A stretch of 57,076 nt of DNA from Candidatus Thorarchaeota archaeon. Lineage in GTDB: Archaea; Asgardarchaeota; Thorarchaeia; Thorarchaeales; Thorarchaeaceae. Position 1 is the first letter of the stretch; every line of letters begins with the position of its first letter. The notes beneath the pieces are model-generated. The model was not told where the DNA came from. It did no database searches and was given only the letters and a program-made list of their open reading frames with translations. Positions 44,780 to 53,922 of this stretch are shown here, in pieces. The stretch lies in the NCBI GenBank assembly GCA_004524595.1, contig SDOA01000011.1:1-57076 (forward strand), written 5' to 3'. Made by a program: the position numbers and the translations under genes.

Positions 44780-45262
44780 TTACCTCTTACACGCACTGCA
44801 ATCATCCTTTACATGAGCTGAGAATCGTCTATGAAAATCACACATTGCGCCATCATCTCTAATGATCTTAATTATTCTATTAATTTCTCTAGTCATTATT
44901 TCAAACATATCTTCATCGCTCATATGTTTCTCAAAGGCGTTAATCATCGCATCTGCTGACTTGTCAAGTTCATGCAGAAATTTTTGAGGGATATCAATTT
45001 GGTCTCCACGTGACCTTATCCCCTTCTTCTTTAGCAGATATTGTGTAATTGCTGGTTCAGTAACACCCAGCATCCTAGCAATTTCCTTCTGATTTATCTT
45101 ATGGTCTTTCTTTTTCCCATCTTCTCCAATTCTTGGAACTGTTTTTGTCTTCATGATTTTTGCCAGTTCTTTTCGAATTGCAGGAAGGACATACCATACT
45201 TCCACTTCTTGTGGCATCATCCAGGTCCGTCTCTTGATTTGCTTTTTATCTGCTATTGACAT
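44780..45262 (-). CDS. Archaeal HTH transcription regulator (COG2522-like)
   Basis: 160 residues. The helix-turn-helix is at about 58-80: I-N-Q-K-E-I-A-R-M-L-G-V-T-E-P-A-I-T-Q-Y-L. The C-terminus holds a helical region and cysteines (A-M-C-D-F-H, D-C-S-A-C) that could bind a metal. P-Q-E-V-E-V-W-Y-V-L-P-A-I-R-K-E-L-A near the start is typical of this group of archaeal predicted regulators (COG2522, from memory). The palindromic ATTCAC/GTGAAT next to its TATA region suggests autoregulation. Confidence 0.8.
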   Translation of the reverse strand: MSIADKKQIKRRTWMMPQEVEVWYVLPAIRKELAKIMKTKTVPRIGEDGKKKDHKINQKEIARMLGVTEPAITQYLLKKKGIRSRGDQIDIPQKFLHELDKSADAMINAFEKHMSDEDMFEIMTREINRIIKIIRDDGAMCDFHRRFSAHVKDDCSACKR

Positions 45263-45282
45263 ACGAATCCCTCGATATATAT

Positions 45283-45298
45283 ATTCACAATAGTGAAT
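45283..45298. promoter_or_regulatory. Inverted repeat ATTCAC-AATA-GTGAAT beside TATA box
   Basis: Perfect 6-bp arms with a 4-base spacer, in the 130-bp divergent region between the HTH gene and the sirtuin. It abuts the gatatatatat run (45274-45282 region) that is the likely TATA box of the HTH gene, so binding here would interfere with that promoter. A weaker TCTGC/GCAGA pair follows at 45298-45312. Confidence 0.45.
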
Positions 45299-45392
45299 CT
45301 GCTCACAGCAGAATATAAAACTGTTGGCGGAGGCATCTCTCGCTTAAGATGGATGGACACTCTTAATAGATACAATATCAAAGTTGGAATAG

Positions 45393-46133
45393 GTGCTTCG
45401 TTTGGATGATAGTGTTCTAACTTCTATTGCAAAAGCTCTCAATAATTCTAGGCACCTAATAGCACTCACTGGAGCTGGAGTTTCTAAAGAATCTAATGTA
45501 CCTACTTTTCGCGGCCCTGATGGTTTATGGAGAAATTATGATGCAATGCAGTTAGCTACACCTGACGCTTTCCATCGAAATCCTGAGCTTGTCTGGGAAT
45601 GGTATTCTTGGCGGCAAGGTCTTGTAAGTGCGTGTACACCAAATCCTGCTCACTACATATTAGCCAAATGGGAACAATTTGGTTTACTCAAAAGACTCAT
45701 AACTCAAAATGTGGATGGACTTCATAGAAGAGCTGGTTCAAAACACATTCATGAAGTTCATGGTAATCTGTGGGCTTTGAAATGCACATCTTGTGCATAC
45801 AAGGGAAGACTTGATGCTCCCGCAGATGGAATTCCATCTTGTCCTTCATGCAATAGCAATTTACGTCCAGATGTTGTCTGGTTTGGTGAGAGGTTAGATA
45901 GTGCTATAATGTCGAATGTTTACGAGGAATTTCAGCAATCTGATGTTTGCATTGTCATTGGTACTTCTGCTCTTGTTCAACCAGCTGCATCTTTTCCTTT
46001 CATTGTAAAACAAAATGCGGGAATAATCATTGAGATCAATATTGAACAGACTCCATTGACATCAACTGCAGATTTTTATTTACAGGGAAAAGCTGGAAAA
46101 ATCCTACCAATCCTTGATAACCTGCTTAGCTAG
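45393..46133 (+). CDS. Sirtuin (Sir2) NAD-dependent protein deacylase, class III-like
   Basis: 246 residues from a GTG. G-A-G-V-S-x-E-S-x-V-P-T-F-R-G binds NAD, Q-N-V-D-G-L-H precedes the catalytic H123 in E-V-H-G-N, and zinc is held by C131, C134, C150 and C153. The acyl pocket has Y71-S-W-R74 in W-E-W-Y-S-W-R, the Y-x-x-R pair that in CobB/SIRT5-type enzymes favours succinyl and malonyl groups. So desuccinylase activity is plausible in addition to deacetylation. It is convergent with the TPR gene, 4 bases apart. Confidence 0.93.
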   Translation: MLRLDDSVLTSIAKALNNSRHLIALTGAGVSKESNVPTFRGPDGLWRNYDAMQLATPDAFHRNPELVWEWYSWRQGLVSACTPNPAHYILAKWEQFGLLKRLITQNVDGLHRRAGSKHIHEVHGNLWALKCTSCAYKGRLDAPADGIPSCPSCNSNLRPDVVWFGERLDSAIMSNVYEEFQQSDVCIVIGTSALVQPAASFPFIVKQNAGIIIEINIEQTPLTSTADFYLQGKAGKILPILDNLLS

Positions 46134-46137
46134 TCAA

Positions 46138-47397
46138 TTATTCACGTCTTCTCGCGATTACTGCTCTTCTACGGGCTTCTCGTGCTTTATCTGCTGCTCC
46201 TAGTCTATCAAAAGCTCCAGCCATTTTTTCAAGAACTTCTGGTCTCTGTTCTCCGGATTTTAAGAGTTGAATGTAAAGACTAAATGCGTGATTTCTATTT
46301 CCACGAAGCTCCATGCACTGAGCCAAGTAGAACATTGCATCATGATGGTTTGGAAATATTTTCAATGTTCTCAAGAAGCACTTTGCGGCTTCTTTGTATT
46401 GACCTAAGTTGTACTGAGATAGTCCGAGCTTCATCCAATAATCTTCATTATTTTCATTGAAATTAATTGCATTCTTAAGAGGTTGGATTGCATCCTGCCA
46501 TCTCTCTAGTTTTTGAAGACATGAACCATATAGGTACCATGCTTTTTCATTTCCGGGACCTTGTCTTGTTGCCTTACGTAGCACCTCTTCGGCTTCATTA
46601 TATTTCCGTTTGAGAATCAACAAGGAACCTAATTTTAACCATCCCTCACTACTGAGTGGATCAAATTCAAGACCTTTTTTGTAAGCTCTCTCTGCTTCAT
46701 CATAATCTCGTTTTCTCATATGTGTTTCAGCTGCAGTAAACCATGTTCTTGCATAGGATGTATCCCTTGGTCGTGATGTTTGAGACGCCTCCATCTTTGC
46801 ACTTACTTCTTGGATATATTTTTGAGGAGCGATACTTCCGGTTTTGTCTGGTTGAATAGACTTCTTTTCAGGCATCATAACATCGTCAACTAGTTCTGTG
46901 TCTGCAATGTCATCATCTATAATTTCATATTCTTGCTTATCATGAGTTTCGATTGTTGTGATTTCATCGATATCTTGATGATGTGGCTCCCCTATTACTG
47001 AGAGAATGTTACCCCACTCATTATTCAGAGCAGCCTCAATGACAACTCTTCGAGGGCTCTTCCAATCCTCTCCCTTTCTTATTGCTCCTGAAATGATTAG
47101 GCTTCTTAGTTTTGGCCACGTAATCTTCAATTTCTTACATTGCTCTATTGCTCTTTTTCCTGCCCGTTCAGCATCTGTCTCTCTTCCAACCGAAATGAGA
47201 ATTGCTGCAAGGATTAACCATGCAATCGGGTAGTTCTCTTCTAGCGCTAAAGCTTTCTCTATCGCAATCTCGGCTTCACTTGCTTTTCCCCTTGATGCTA
47301 AATAGCATGCTGTCTTGAACCATCCGGAGGCAGTATCCTCATTATTTAGATTGCTCAATTCCATTGATTTTGAAGAATCTTTCCTCAGCAACTCCAC
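46138..47397 (-). CDS. TPR protein with acidic linker
   Basis: 419 residues. One or two TPRs near 20-90 are separated from a C-terminal array of about five TPRs (215-400) by a region of low complexity rich in D/E/T (140-180). Repeats are clear: W-L-K-L-G-S-L-L-I-L-K-R-K-Y-N-E-A, W-Y-L-Y-G-S-C-L and W-M-K-L-G-L-S-Q-Y-N-L. The final 20 residues are very basic. A scaffold protein; partner unknown. Similar in style to the TPR gene at 40435 but longer. Confidence 0.85.
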   Translation of the reverse strand: MELLRKDSSKSMELSNLNNEDTASGWFKTACYLASRGKASEAEIAIEKALALEENYPIAWLILAAILISVGRETDAERAGKRAIEQCKKLKITWPKLRSLIISGAIRKGEDWKSPRRVVIEAALNNEWGNILSVIGEPHHQDIDEITTIETHDKQEYEIIDDDIADTELVDDVMMPEKKSIQPDKTGSIAPQKYIQEVSAKMEASQTSRPRDTSYARTWFTAAETHMRKRDYDEAERAYKKGLEFDPLSSEGWLKLGSLLILKRKYNEAEEVLRKATRQGPGNEKAWYLYGSCLQKLERWQDAIQPLKNAINFNENNEDYWMKLGLSQYNLGQYKEAAKCFLRTLKIFPNHHDAMFYLAQCMELRGNRNHAFSLYIQLLKSGEQRPEVLEKMAGAFDRLGAADKAREARRRAVIARRRE

Positions 47398-47513
47398 TAT
47401 CCAACTATGTCTATTTCATATTATACCAATACATGAAGCCTAATTAGATTTACAGTCGAAAGAGGTAAGAGATAAATGGAACTTAGTATTGTTTCAGTGA
47501 GAGGTTGAGCCTA

Positions 47514-48509
47514 GTGAAGGTACTTATCACTGGAGCAACAGGTTTTGTTGGTCGAAAACTTATTCCTCGAATCTTGGAGGAAGGGCATGAAGTAGTTGCC
47601 TTGGTCCGTTCTACTAGTAATATTGAAGGTCTTCCTAAACAGGTTGAGGTTCGAGAAGCGGATTTACTCGATATTACGAGTCTAGAGGCTGCAGTTCAAG
47701 ATATTGATGCTGTTATTCATCTCGCGGCATACTTCGACTTCTACCCGAGTTCTGTAGATCTCATGTACAGAGTAAATGTAGAAGGCACAAAGAATCTAAT
47801 GTCTGCATGTGTAGGCACTAAGGTTGAGAGATTCATCTATTGCAGTTCTACTGAAGCAATAGGACCCGTTCGATTTCCTCCAGGGAATGAAGATACCGAA
47901 CTCAATCCCTCCTTTGATTATGGTCATAGTAAAGTATTAGCTGAGCAAGCTGTTAGGGAGATTACAAAAGACACTAACCTTGACCATGTTATTTTACGGC
48001 CAACCGGAATTATGGGGGAGGGCGATCTTTACACTGCATTTGAAGCGATTGAGGCTGTTAATGATGGAGCAATCCCTGTTTTGCCTGGTGATGGTAACAA
48101 ACGGCTCATGTATACTCATGTTGATGATGTGGTTGAGGGATTCATCAAAGCTCTAACTTCGAAATCAGCTCTCAATGATACGTTCATTCTCAGTCCTGAC
48201 GCAGGTCTGACCTATAATGAACTATTCGAGTATGTAGGAGAATGTTGTGGAGTTAAACCTCCAACACGGAAGATACCAACAAAGATTGCCAAAATTGGAA
48301 TTGGTCTACTTAGTCCATTGAAAAACCGTCGTAAGACCACTTTCCTGTGGCACATGAAAACAGTCCAGAGCATGGATGAAGATCGTCTATATGATAATTG
48401 TAAAGCTAAACGAATTCTCGGTTGGAAACCAATGGTTACAATGAAAGATGGCTTGAAACGAGCTATTGATTGGTATTTTGAAAATGGATTTCTCAAGAAG
48501 AGGTCATAA
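47514..48509 (+). CDS. NAD-dependent epimerase/dehydratase (extended SDR)
   Basis: About 331 residues from the GTG at 47514, with GAGGT eight bases upstream (a TTG at 47505 lacks spacing). V-L-I-T-G-A-T-G-F-V-G is the NAD(P) loop, H-L-A-A follows, S-S-T-E-A-I-G then Y-G-H-S-K is the catalytic Ser/Tyr-x-x-x-Lys set, and L-R-P-T-G-I-M-G-E follows. Similar to archaeal and bacterial sugar- or sterol-type epimerase/reductases; substrate unknown. The lactate-permease-like gene starts 3 bases after it, implying one operon. Confidence 0.85.
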   Translation: MKVLITGATGFVGRKLIPRILEEGHEVVALVRSTSNIEGLPKQVEVREADLLDITSLEAAVQDIDAVIHLAAYFDFYPSSVDLMYRVNVEGTKNLMSACVGTKVERFIYCSSTEAIGPVRFPPGNEDTELNPSFDYGHSKVLAEQAVREITKDTNLDHVILRPTGIMGEGDLYTAFEAIEAVNDGAIPVLPGDGNKRLMYTHVDDVVEGFIKALTSKSALNDTFILSPDAGLTYNELFEYVGECCGVKPPTRKIPTKIAKIGIGLLSPLKNRRKTTFLWHMKTVQSMDEDRLYDNCKAKRILGWKPMVTMKDGLKRAIDWYFENGFLKKRS

Positions 48510-48512
48510 AAC

Positions 48513-50237
48513 ATGGATCCTCTTATCGGTCTAATTCTTATCATATTACCAATTATACTTGCCTTTGTACTTCTAGTATTTCTACACAAAGCAGCTGACA
48601 TAACTGGTGTCATTGTCTGGCTAGTCACGGTGCTAATTGCTATCCTAGCTTTTCAAACGGATATCACCATTACACTGATTGCGAGTCTGGCAGGAATTAT
48701 AAAATCATTTCCAATTTCGCTAATGGTGGCAACATCCATTCTGATGATGACTTTCATGCAGGAAACGGGAGCTCTTCAGAGATTAATTGTTTTTTTCAAG
48801 ACCTTGGGCGGCGGAAGTAGACCGATGCAGATATTGATGATTAGCTTTGGGCTAGGTCTTTTTCTCGTTGGGATTGGTGCAACTCCGGTTTCGATGCTTC
48901 CACCAGTTATGCTCGCGTTAGGATTTTCACCAATGGTAGCTGTAGCATTACCCTCAATTGGTTATGACCCCCTAACGACATTTGCTCTCCTCGGCGTACC
49001 GGCGGTAGTATTTACTGGTGAATATTCTACATGGGGTGCTACTATTTCACTCCAAGAAGCAGGTACTGTCTTCGCGTGGTTCATGCCCATAGTTAGCATG
49101 GGAATTGCTATTTCCATGCTTTGGATAGCAGGTGGTCGAAAGCTCTTATTCAGCAAGGAAGGAGTAACACTAGCAGCTATGTGTGGCTTGACAGCTGGTT
49201 TGATGGCAATTGTATGTAATTTTCTTCTGCCACTCACCACTTTGACCAATGTATTTGCTGGAGCTGCAGTGCTTCTGATTTTATTTGTCTACAACAAAAC
49301 ACGCGGTAAATCTATTATCGATCGTACAATTTTGGATGATAAAGATCGTGAGATAGAATCAGAAATGAGTCTGAGTAGAGCTAGTATTCCATGGGTTGTT
49401 TTAGTCATTCTCTGCTTGGCAACAAACATGATACCTCAAATATTCGACTTTCTCTATAGCGACCTTGCTCTGCCCGTCACTATTGGAGCTTATCCTAATC
49501 CTATTGAAACGAGAGTTGTATGGCAAGCATACACACTCATGTTGTTCTCGACCATTATATCGATGCCATTTCTAAAGACAGACAGGGAAGTCTTGAAGAG
49601 AACTTTTTCCGGATTCAAGAAGCGAGCTCCCAGACCAGTTCTTGCAGCAGCAATATTCTTTGCGATGGCAGAGATTCTAAATTTCAGTGGTTGGCGTATT
49701 AATGAAACTGGAATATGGCTTAATCCTACCAATCTTGCCAATGGTCTTGATCCAACGAATAACATGATATTCTTATTGGCTTCAATGACAGCAGGTCTCG
49801 GGTTGTTATACCCAATAATTGCACCGTTCCTTGGTCTCTTGGCTGGTTTCATCTCTGGTTCAGAAACTTCAGCTATTGCTATGTTCACAAAGTATCATAT
49901 TGAAACTAGTAATATTATTGGGGCGAATGCGGTTGTAGTTTCTGCTTCAAATGGCATTGGTGGGGGACTTGCAAGTGTACTTAGCCCGGCTAAGATTCAG
50001 AATGCTGCAGCTGTCATCGATAAGATTGGCATTGAAGGACAAGTGATCCGCTATGGTTTAGTTGTTGCGCTTCTAATGACATGGGCAACTGCTATTCTAA
50101 CTATGCTACAGGCATTTACTCTCACTACTACGCTTTTAATAATCATTGCAACTATGATATTACTACCAATGATCTTGGGTATGTTCCTTTACCTTAGAGA
50201 TAGTCAAAGGAGAAGAGAATCAACACTAATGAATTAG
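48513..50237 (+). CDS. lctP: L-lactate permease (LctP)-family transporter
   Basis: 574 residues with 12 or more membrane segments. The family's T-G-A-L-Q-R-L-I-V-F-F-K-T near 88-98, G-A-T-P-V-S-M-L-P-P-V and the C-terminal S-G-S-E-T-S-A-I-A-M-F and S-A-S-N-G-I-G-G-G segments match LctP-type lactate/glycolate permeases. It probably imports (or exports) a short hydroxy acid. Coupled to the SDR gene; no lactate dehydrogenase seen nearby. Confidence 0.8.
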   Translation: MDPLIGLILIILPIILAFVLLVFLHKAADITGVIVWLVTVLIAILAFQTDITITLIASLAGIIKSFPISLMVATSILMMTFMQETGALQRLIVFFKTLGGGSRPMQILMISFGLGLFLVGIGATPVSMLPPVMLALGFSPMVAVALPSIGYDPLTTFALLGVPAVVFTGEYSTWGATISLQEAGTVFAWFMPIVSMGIAISMLWIAGGRKLLFSKEGVTLAAMCGLTAGLMAIVCNFLLPLTTLTNVFAGAAVLLILFVYNKTRGKSIIDRTILDDKDREIESEMSLSRASIPWVVLVILCLATNMIPQIFDFLYSDLALPVTIGAYPNPIETRVVWQAYTLMLFSTIISMPFLKTDREVLKRTFSGFKKRAPRPVLAAAIFFAMAEILNFSGWRINETGIWLNPTNLANGLDPTNNMIFLLASMTAGLGLLYPIIAPFLGLLAGFISGSETSAIAMFTKYHIETSNIIGANAVVVSASNGIGGGLASVLSPAKIQNAAAVIDKIGIEGQVIRYGLVVALLMTWATAILTMLQAFTLTTTLLIIIATMILLPMILGMFLYLRDSQRRRESTLMN

Positions 50238-50285
50238 TTTTATCAAAAAAAAGATGTTCTTTCGAAGGTGTTAAATGTTATAAAA

Positions 50286-50306
50286 CCAGATTCGTTTTCG
50301 AACTGG
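50286..50306. other. Stem-loop between lctP-like and radical SAM genes
   Basis: CCAG-a-TTCG-TTTT-CGAA-CTGG: eight paired bases with one bulge and a four-base loop, 49 bases after the permease stop and 49 before the next gene. A TATA-like gttataaaac overlaps its left edge. It may be the permease terminator or an operator of the downstream gene. Confidence 0.35.
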
Positions 50307-50354
50307 ATAGTTTATGAAGTTCACACACCAACTAGTAAATAGAGTGCAAAACTA

Positions 50355-51005
50355 ATGTCAGAGACTAATCTCACTTATTGGCGGGAAAAAAGCTTCTACA
50401 TAAATCCTACTTCTCGTTGTACAAATAATTGCTTATTTTGTGTGCGTCGATTTTCCGAGGGTGTCTTTGGTTTCGACCTTCAAATGCAAAAAGATCCGAC
50501 TCCGGAGGAGTTGGTTAGCGCAATTGAGCAAACGCTGACTGATGAATTTGATGATATTGCTATCGTTGGATTTGGTGAGCCTTTACTCAATATTGATGGC
50601 GTATTGGCTTCAATCAGAAAGATAAAGACAATGACGGATATTCCAATAAGGATGAATACAAACGGACAAGCTCTGTTGATTTATCCTGAAAGAGATGTTC
50701 CTAAAGAACTTGAAGAAGCAGGTCTTGACAGAATTCAAATCTCTCTTAATGCACATAATGAAGATACCTACCTCCGTTTATGCGAACCAAAGTTTGGTCG
50801 TATTGCCTATCATTCAATACTTGATTTTGCTGAACGATGCAAACATCTTATGAGGGTTGAGCTCTCAGCAGTCGACATTCCAGGTGTTGATATAGAAGCT
50901 TGTAAAGGCATTGCTGAACGAATGGGCGTCGATTTTCGTGTTCGTGTCTTTAAGGGACCTGATGGTACCCTTGATGGAATACTACGTACATTGACTACTT
51001 CATGA
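50355..51005 (+). CDS. Radical SAM protein, TatD-associated type
   Basis: 216 residues, a minimal radical SAM barrel. Cluster motif C22-x3-C26-x2-C29 in SRCTNNCLFCVR. The opening F-Y-I-N-P-T-S-R-C-T-N-x-C-x-F-C-V-R and G-F-G-E-P-L then M-N-T-N-G-Q fit the TatD-linked radical SAM family (from memory, TIGR04038-like). No TatD gene is adjacent here. The reaction is unknown. There is no SPASM domain, in contrast to the other radical SAM gene in this window. Confidence 0.75.
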   Translation: MSETNLTYWREKSFYINPTSRCTNNCLFCVRRFSEGVFGFDLQMQKDPTPEELVSAIEQTLTDEFDDIAIVGFGEPLLNIDGVLASIRKIKTMTDIPIRMNTNGQALLIYPERDVPKELEEAGLDRIQISLNAHNEDTYLRLCEPKFGRIAYHSILDFAERCKHLMRVELSAVDIPGVDIEACKGIAERMGVDFRVRVFKGPDGTLDGILRTLTTS

Positions 51006-51059
51006 TAATATGCCAACCTAGTGGACAACTATATTTGTATGAGCACTATTTAGTTAGGC

Positions 51060-51899
51060 ATGACTTTGAGAAAGCTCCATGATGGAATGTATGTAGACAC
51101 AGACGAAACTAATGGTGGCAACCATGGAGCTATTGTCTTAGATAATGAGGTTCTCATGATTGATTCAGGAATGATTCATACAAAGAGTCGGACATCGAGA
51201 AGTTATCTTGAAACAGAAACAGGATTGTCAATTAAAAAGTTGATTTTCACTCACTCACATGGTGATCATGTTTATGGTGCTCAAGCATTTGAACCCGTTC
51301 TGCTAATCTCTTCAGAACCAATGTACAAGCGTTGTAAGGTAAATCTAGCAACTGAATGGAAACGCGATGTTATCTTAGATAGATATTCTTCTGCAAAGGA
51401 AGATAGACCTGAGTTGTGGGAAGCTCTTCAGACTTTATCAATCAGGGTACCTGATGTTGTATTTGATAATATGATCTCTATTGGAGATGAGAAACAAGTT
51501 ACGGCCAAATTAATGGGTGGGCATACATCAGGTTCTTCAATTATCATTTCTCACGAATGCAATACTGTCTTTGTTGGGGATCTGATTTTTAGTGGGCAAT
51601 TTCCATATGGTGGTGATTATACATGTGACCCTGATCGTTGGATTCAAGCACTGGAAGAAATTCATGCAGCAGAATATGAGACTATAATTCCGGGTCATGG
51701 TCCTATCTGTAATCAAAATGAGCTTGAGGAGTATGTTGAAGCACTTTCAGAGCTCAAACAGAGTGTGAAGGACGCAATTAAGACAGGACTTTCCCTTGAA
51801 TCATTTATCAACCGTCAATTCATACCTACTACTCTAAGAAGTGGTTTTGAACGGTTTGGAGAGGTCACAGTGAAGCATTGGTTTGACTTCTATTCGTGA
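51060..51899 (+). CDS. MBL-fold metallo-hydrolase
   Basis: 279 residues. THSHGDH (H65, H67, D69, H70) is the metal motif, with G-G-H-T-S-G-S as the next His, V-F-V-G-D-L-I-F as the bridging Asp and I-P-G-H-G as the last His. Typical single-domain MBL hydrolase with a helical tail (E-A-L-S-E-L-K). Substrate unknown. It is followed after 6 bases by the FadH-type reductase, so the two may be cotranscribed. Confidence 0.85.
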   Translation: MTLRKLHDGMYVDTDETNGGNHGAIVLDNEVLMIDSGMIHTKSRTSRSYLETETGLSIKKLIFTHSHGDHVYGAQAFEPVLLISSEPMYKRCKVNLATEWKRDVILDRYSSAKEDRPELWEALQTLSIRVPDVVFDNMISIGDEKQVTAKLMGGHTSGSSIIISHECNTVFVGDLIFSGQFPYGGDYTCDPDRWIQALEEIHAAEYETIIPGHGPICNQNELEEYVEALSELKQSVKDAIKTGLSLESFINRQFIPTTLRSGFERFGEVTVKHWFDFYS

Positions 51900-51905
51900 G
51901 GAATC

Positions 51906-53822
51906 ATGATGAAACTTATCGAGCCAGTATCTATCGGAGACCTTAATCTAGACAATCGATTAGTAATGCTAGCAACTCATCTAGGATACTGTCGTGAGGA
52001 TGGTATAGTAACCGACAAGCTATTAGCTTTTTACCGAGAGCGTGCAAAATACAGACCTGGTCTAATTATAATTGGAGGTTGCTACACTGAACATCTTGGT
52101 ATGAGTGGTCCAACTATGATTGGAATCTCACGTGATGAACATGTAGATGGTCTAACAAAGCTAACTGACATGATTCACTCTTATAAGGTCCCCGTAGTAG
52201 CTCAACTCTATCATGCTGGTCGTTATGCTCACTCACTTTTTCTTGGTGAACAAGCAGTTTCTGCATCAGCTGTACCTTGTAGATTGACTCGAGAGACCTC
52301 TCGCGAGCTATCCATTGAAGAGATTCACCAGACTATTGAGAATTTTGGAATGGCTGCAAAGAGAGCAAAGAAAGCTGGATTTGATGCAGTAGAAATCTTA
52401 GGTTCCGATGGGTATATCATTAACCAGTTTCTAGCACCTGTTACAAATCAGAGAGAGGATGAGTATGGTGGTAATTTTGAAAATAGGGCTCGCTTTTCAC
52501 TTGAGCTCATTGAAAATGTGAGAACTGCTGTGGATCCTAAATTTCCTATTTTATACCGTATGAGTGGCGAAGACTTTGTTCCTAATGGGCTTACACTTGA
52601 CGATAACAAAATCTTAGCACCAAGATTTGTGGATGCTGGTGTTGACTGTCTAAATGTAACGGGTGGTTGGCACGAGACCTGTGTTCCACAAATTACGATG
52701 GATGTTCCTCGAGGACATTATTCGTACCTTGCAGAAAATATAGCAGATATTGTTGATGTTCCAGTAATTGCATGCAATAGAATCAACAGTGTTTCAATAG
52801 CAGAGCATATTCTCTCGCGTGGGAACGTACAACTGATAGGTATGTCTCGCGGGCTTATTGCAGATCCACGATTTCCTGCTAAAGCACGAGAGGGCAAGAA
52901 ACATCTCACCCGACCATGCATTGCTTGTAATCAAGGATGTCTTGATCATGTGTTCATGATGGAACCTGTCACTTGTGCAATCAATCCCTTAGCTGGATAT
53001 GAAACTGAAAAGATGCTTGGTCCACCAGGTAAAGGAAAGATTGCAGTGGTTGGTGGTGGTCCTGCAGGGATGGAGGTTGCATGGTTACTAGCAATGCGTG
53101 GATTCCGTGTCACCCTATTCGAGGAGAAGAAACGACTAGGAGGGCTCCTGAATCTGGCTGCAAAGATTCCGGGGAGGAGTGAGTTTGCTGCATATGTGTC
53201 TTATATGGAACGTGAGTTGAAAGCTGTTGAAGTAGACATCCGAGTTAACACACTTGCTGATTCCTCTTCAATAGTTGCAGAAGGATTTGATTTTACTATA
53301 TGTGCAACTGGAACTGTTGCAGGGGCACCTCCAATAGATGGCATTGAGATGTCGCACGTGACAAGTGCATATGATGTTTTGTCTCTTGAATTGGAAGAGC
53401 TAGGTGACATAGTGGTCTTGGGGGGTGGTGCATTAGGATGTTATACTGCGCTCTATCTCTCATCACATGCAAAATCAGTTCAGATAATCGATGCGGATGA
53501 AGCCTTAGGTGTAGATCTAGGTCGTACTACACGATGGGTCATTCTCAAAGCTCTCAAGGAGAGGAATATTCAGACCAATGTAAATGCAGAAGTTATTCAA
53601 GTTGAGAACAAATATGTAACTGTCCTTCAAGATGACAAGTACTATCAAGTTGATGCTGATACTGTTGTGCTTGCAACACGACCGCAACCAAGAGACCGTC
53701 TTATAAAACAACTTGAGAAGAAGGGTCTCAAATTTGACCAAGTGGGTTCAGTCAAGAATCCCATGGATTTGTTAGTTACAATCCACAGTGCATTTGATTT
53801 CGCATCTAAGTTCACTTTATAG
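51906..53822 (+). CDS. FadH/old-yellow-enzyme-type NADH:flavin oxidoreductase
   Basis: 638 residues, the three-part layout of 2,4-dienoyl-CoA reductase. An FMN barrel comes first (L-D-N-R-L-V-M at the start; A-Q-L-Y-H-A-G-R; E-D-E-Y-G-G-N-F-E-N-R-A-R). Then the iron-sulfur loop C-I-A-C-N-Q-G-C ... V-T-C-A-I-N-P. Then FAD/NAD domains with A-V-V-G-G-G-P-A-G-M and V-V-L-G-G-G-A-L-G. Similar proteins reduce dienoyl-CoA, enoates or trimethylamine. GAGG lies seven bases before the second ATG. It is downstream of the MBL gene. Confidence 0.88.
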   Translation: MMKLIEPVSIGDLNLDNRLVMLATHLGYCREDGIVTDKLLAFYRERAKYRPGLIIIGGCYTEHLGMSGPTMIGISRDEHVDGLTKLTDMIHSYKVPVVAQLYHAGRYAHSLFLGEQAVSASAVPCRLTRETSRELSIEEIHQTIENFGMAAKRAKKAGFDAVEILGSDGYIINQFLAPVTNQREDEYGGNFENRARFSLELIENVRTAVDPKFPILYRMSGEDFVPNGLTLDDNKILAPRFVDAGVDCLNVTGGWHETCVPQITMDVPRGHYSYLAENIADIVDVPVIACNRINSVSIAEHILSRGNVQLIGMSRGLIADPRFPAKAREGKKHLTRPCIACNQGCLDHVFMMEPVTCAINPLAGYETEKMLGPPGKGKIAVVGGGPAGMEVAWLLAMRGFRVTLFEEKKRLGGLLNLAAKIPGRSEFAAYVSYMERELKAVEVDIRVNTLADSSSIVAEGFDFTICATGTVAGAPPIDGIEMSHVTSAYDVLSLELEELGDIVVLGGGALGCYTALYLSSHAKSVQIIDADEALGVDLGRTTRWVILKALKERNIQTNVNAEVIQVENKYVTVLQDDKYYQVDADTVVLATRPQPRDRLIKQLEKKGLKFDQVGSVKNPMDLLVTIHSAFDFASKFTL

Positions 53823-53922
53823 ACCATTATTGCTTATCTTGTACAACTCTGCCTTAGAGAGAATTCTTATAATGCTTCAAATGAACTGCCACATTATCCC
53901 GGAATAATTGGAGACAAGATAA

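Noticed and set aside
49490..49888. 132-aa minus-strand open frame
   Set aside because: Antisense to the lactate-permease-like gene; no domain features.
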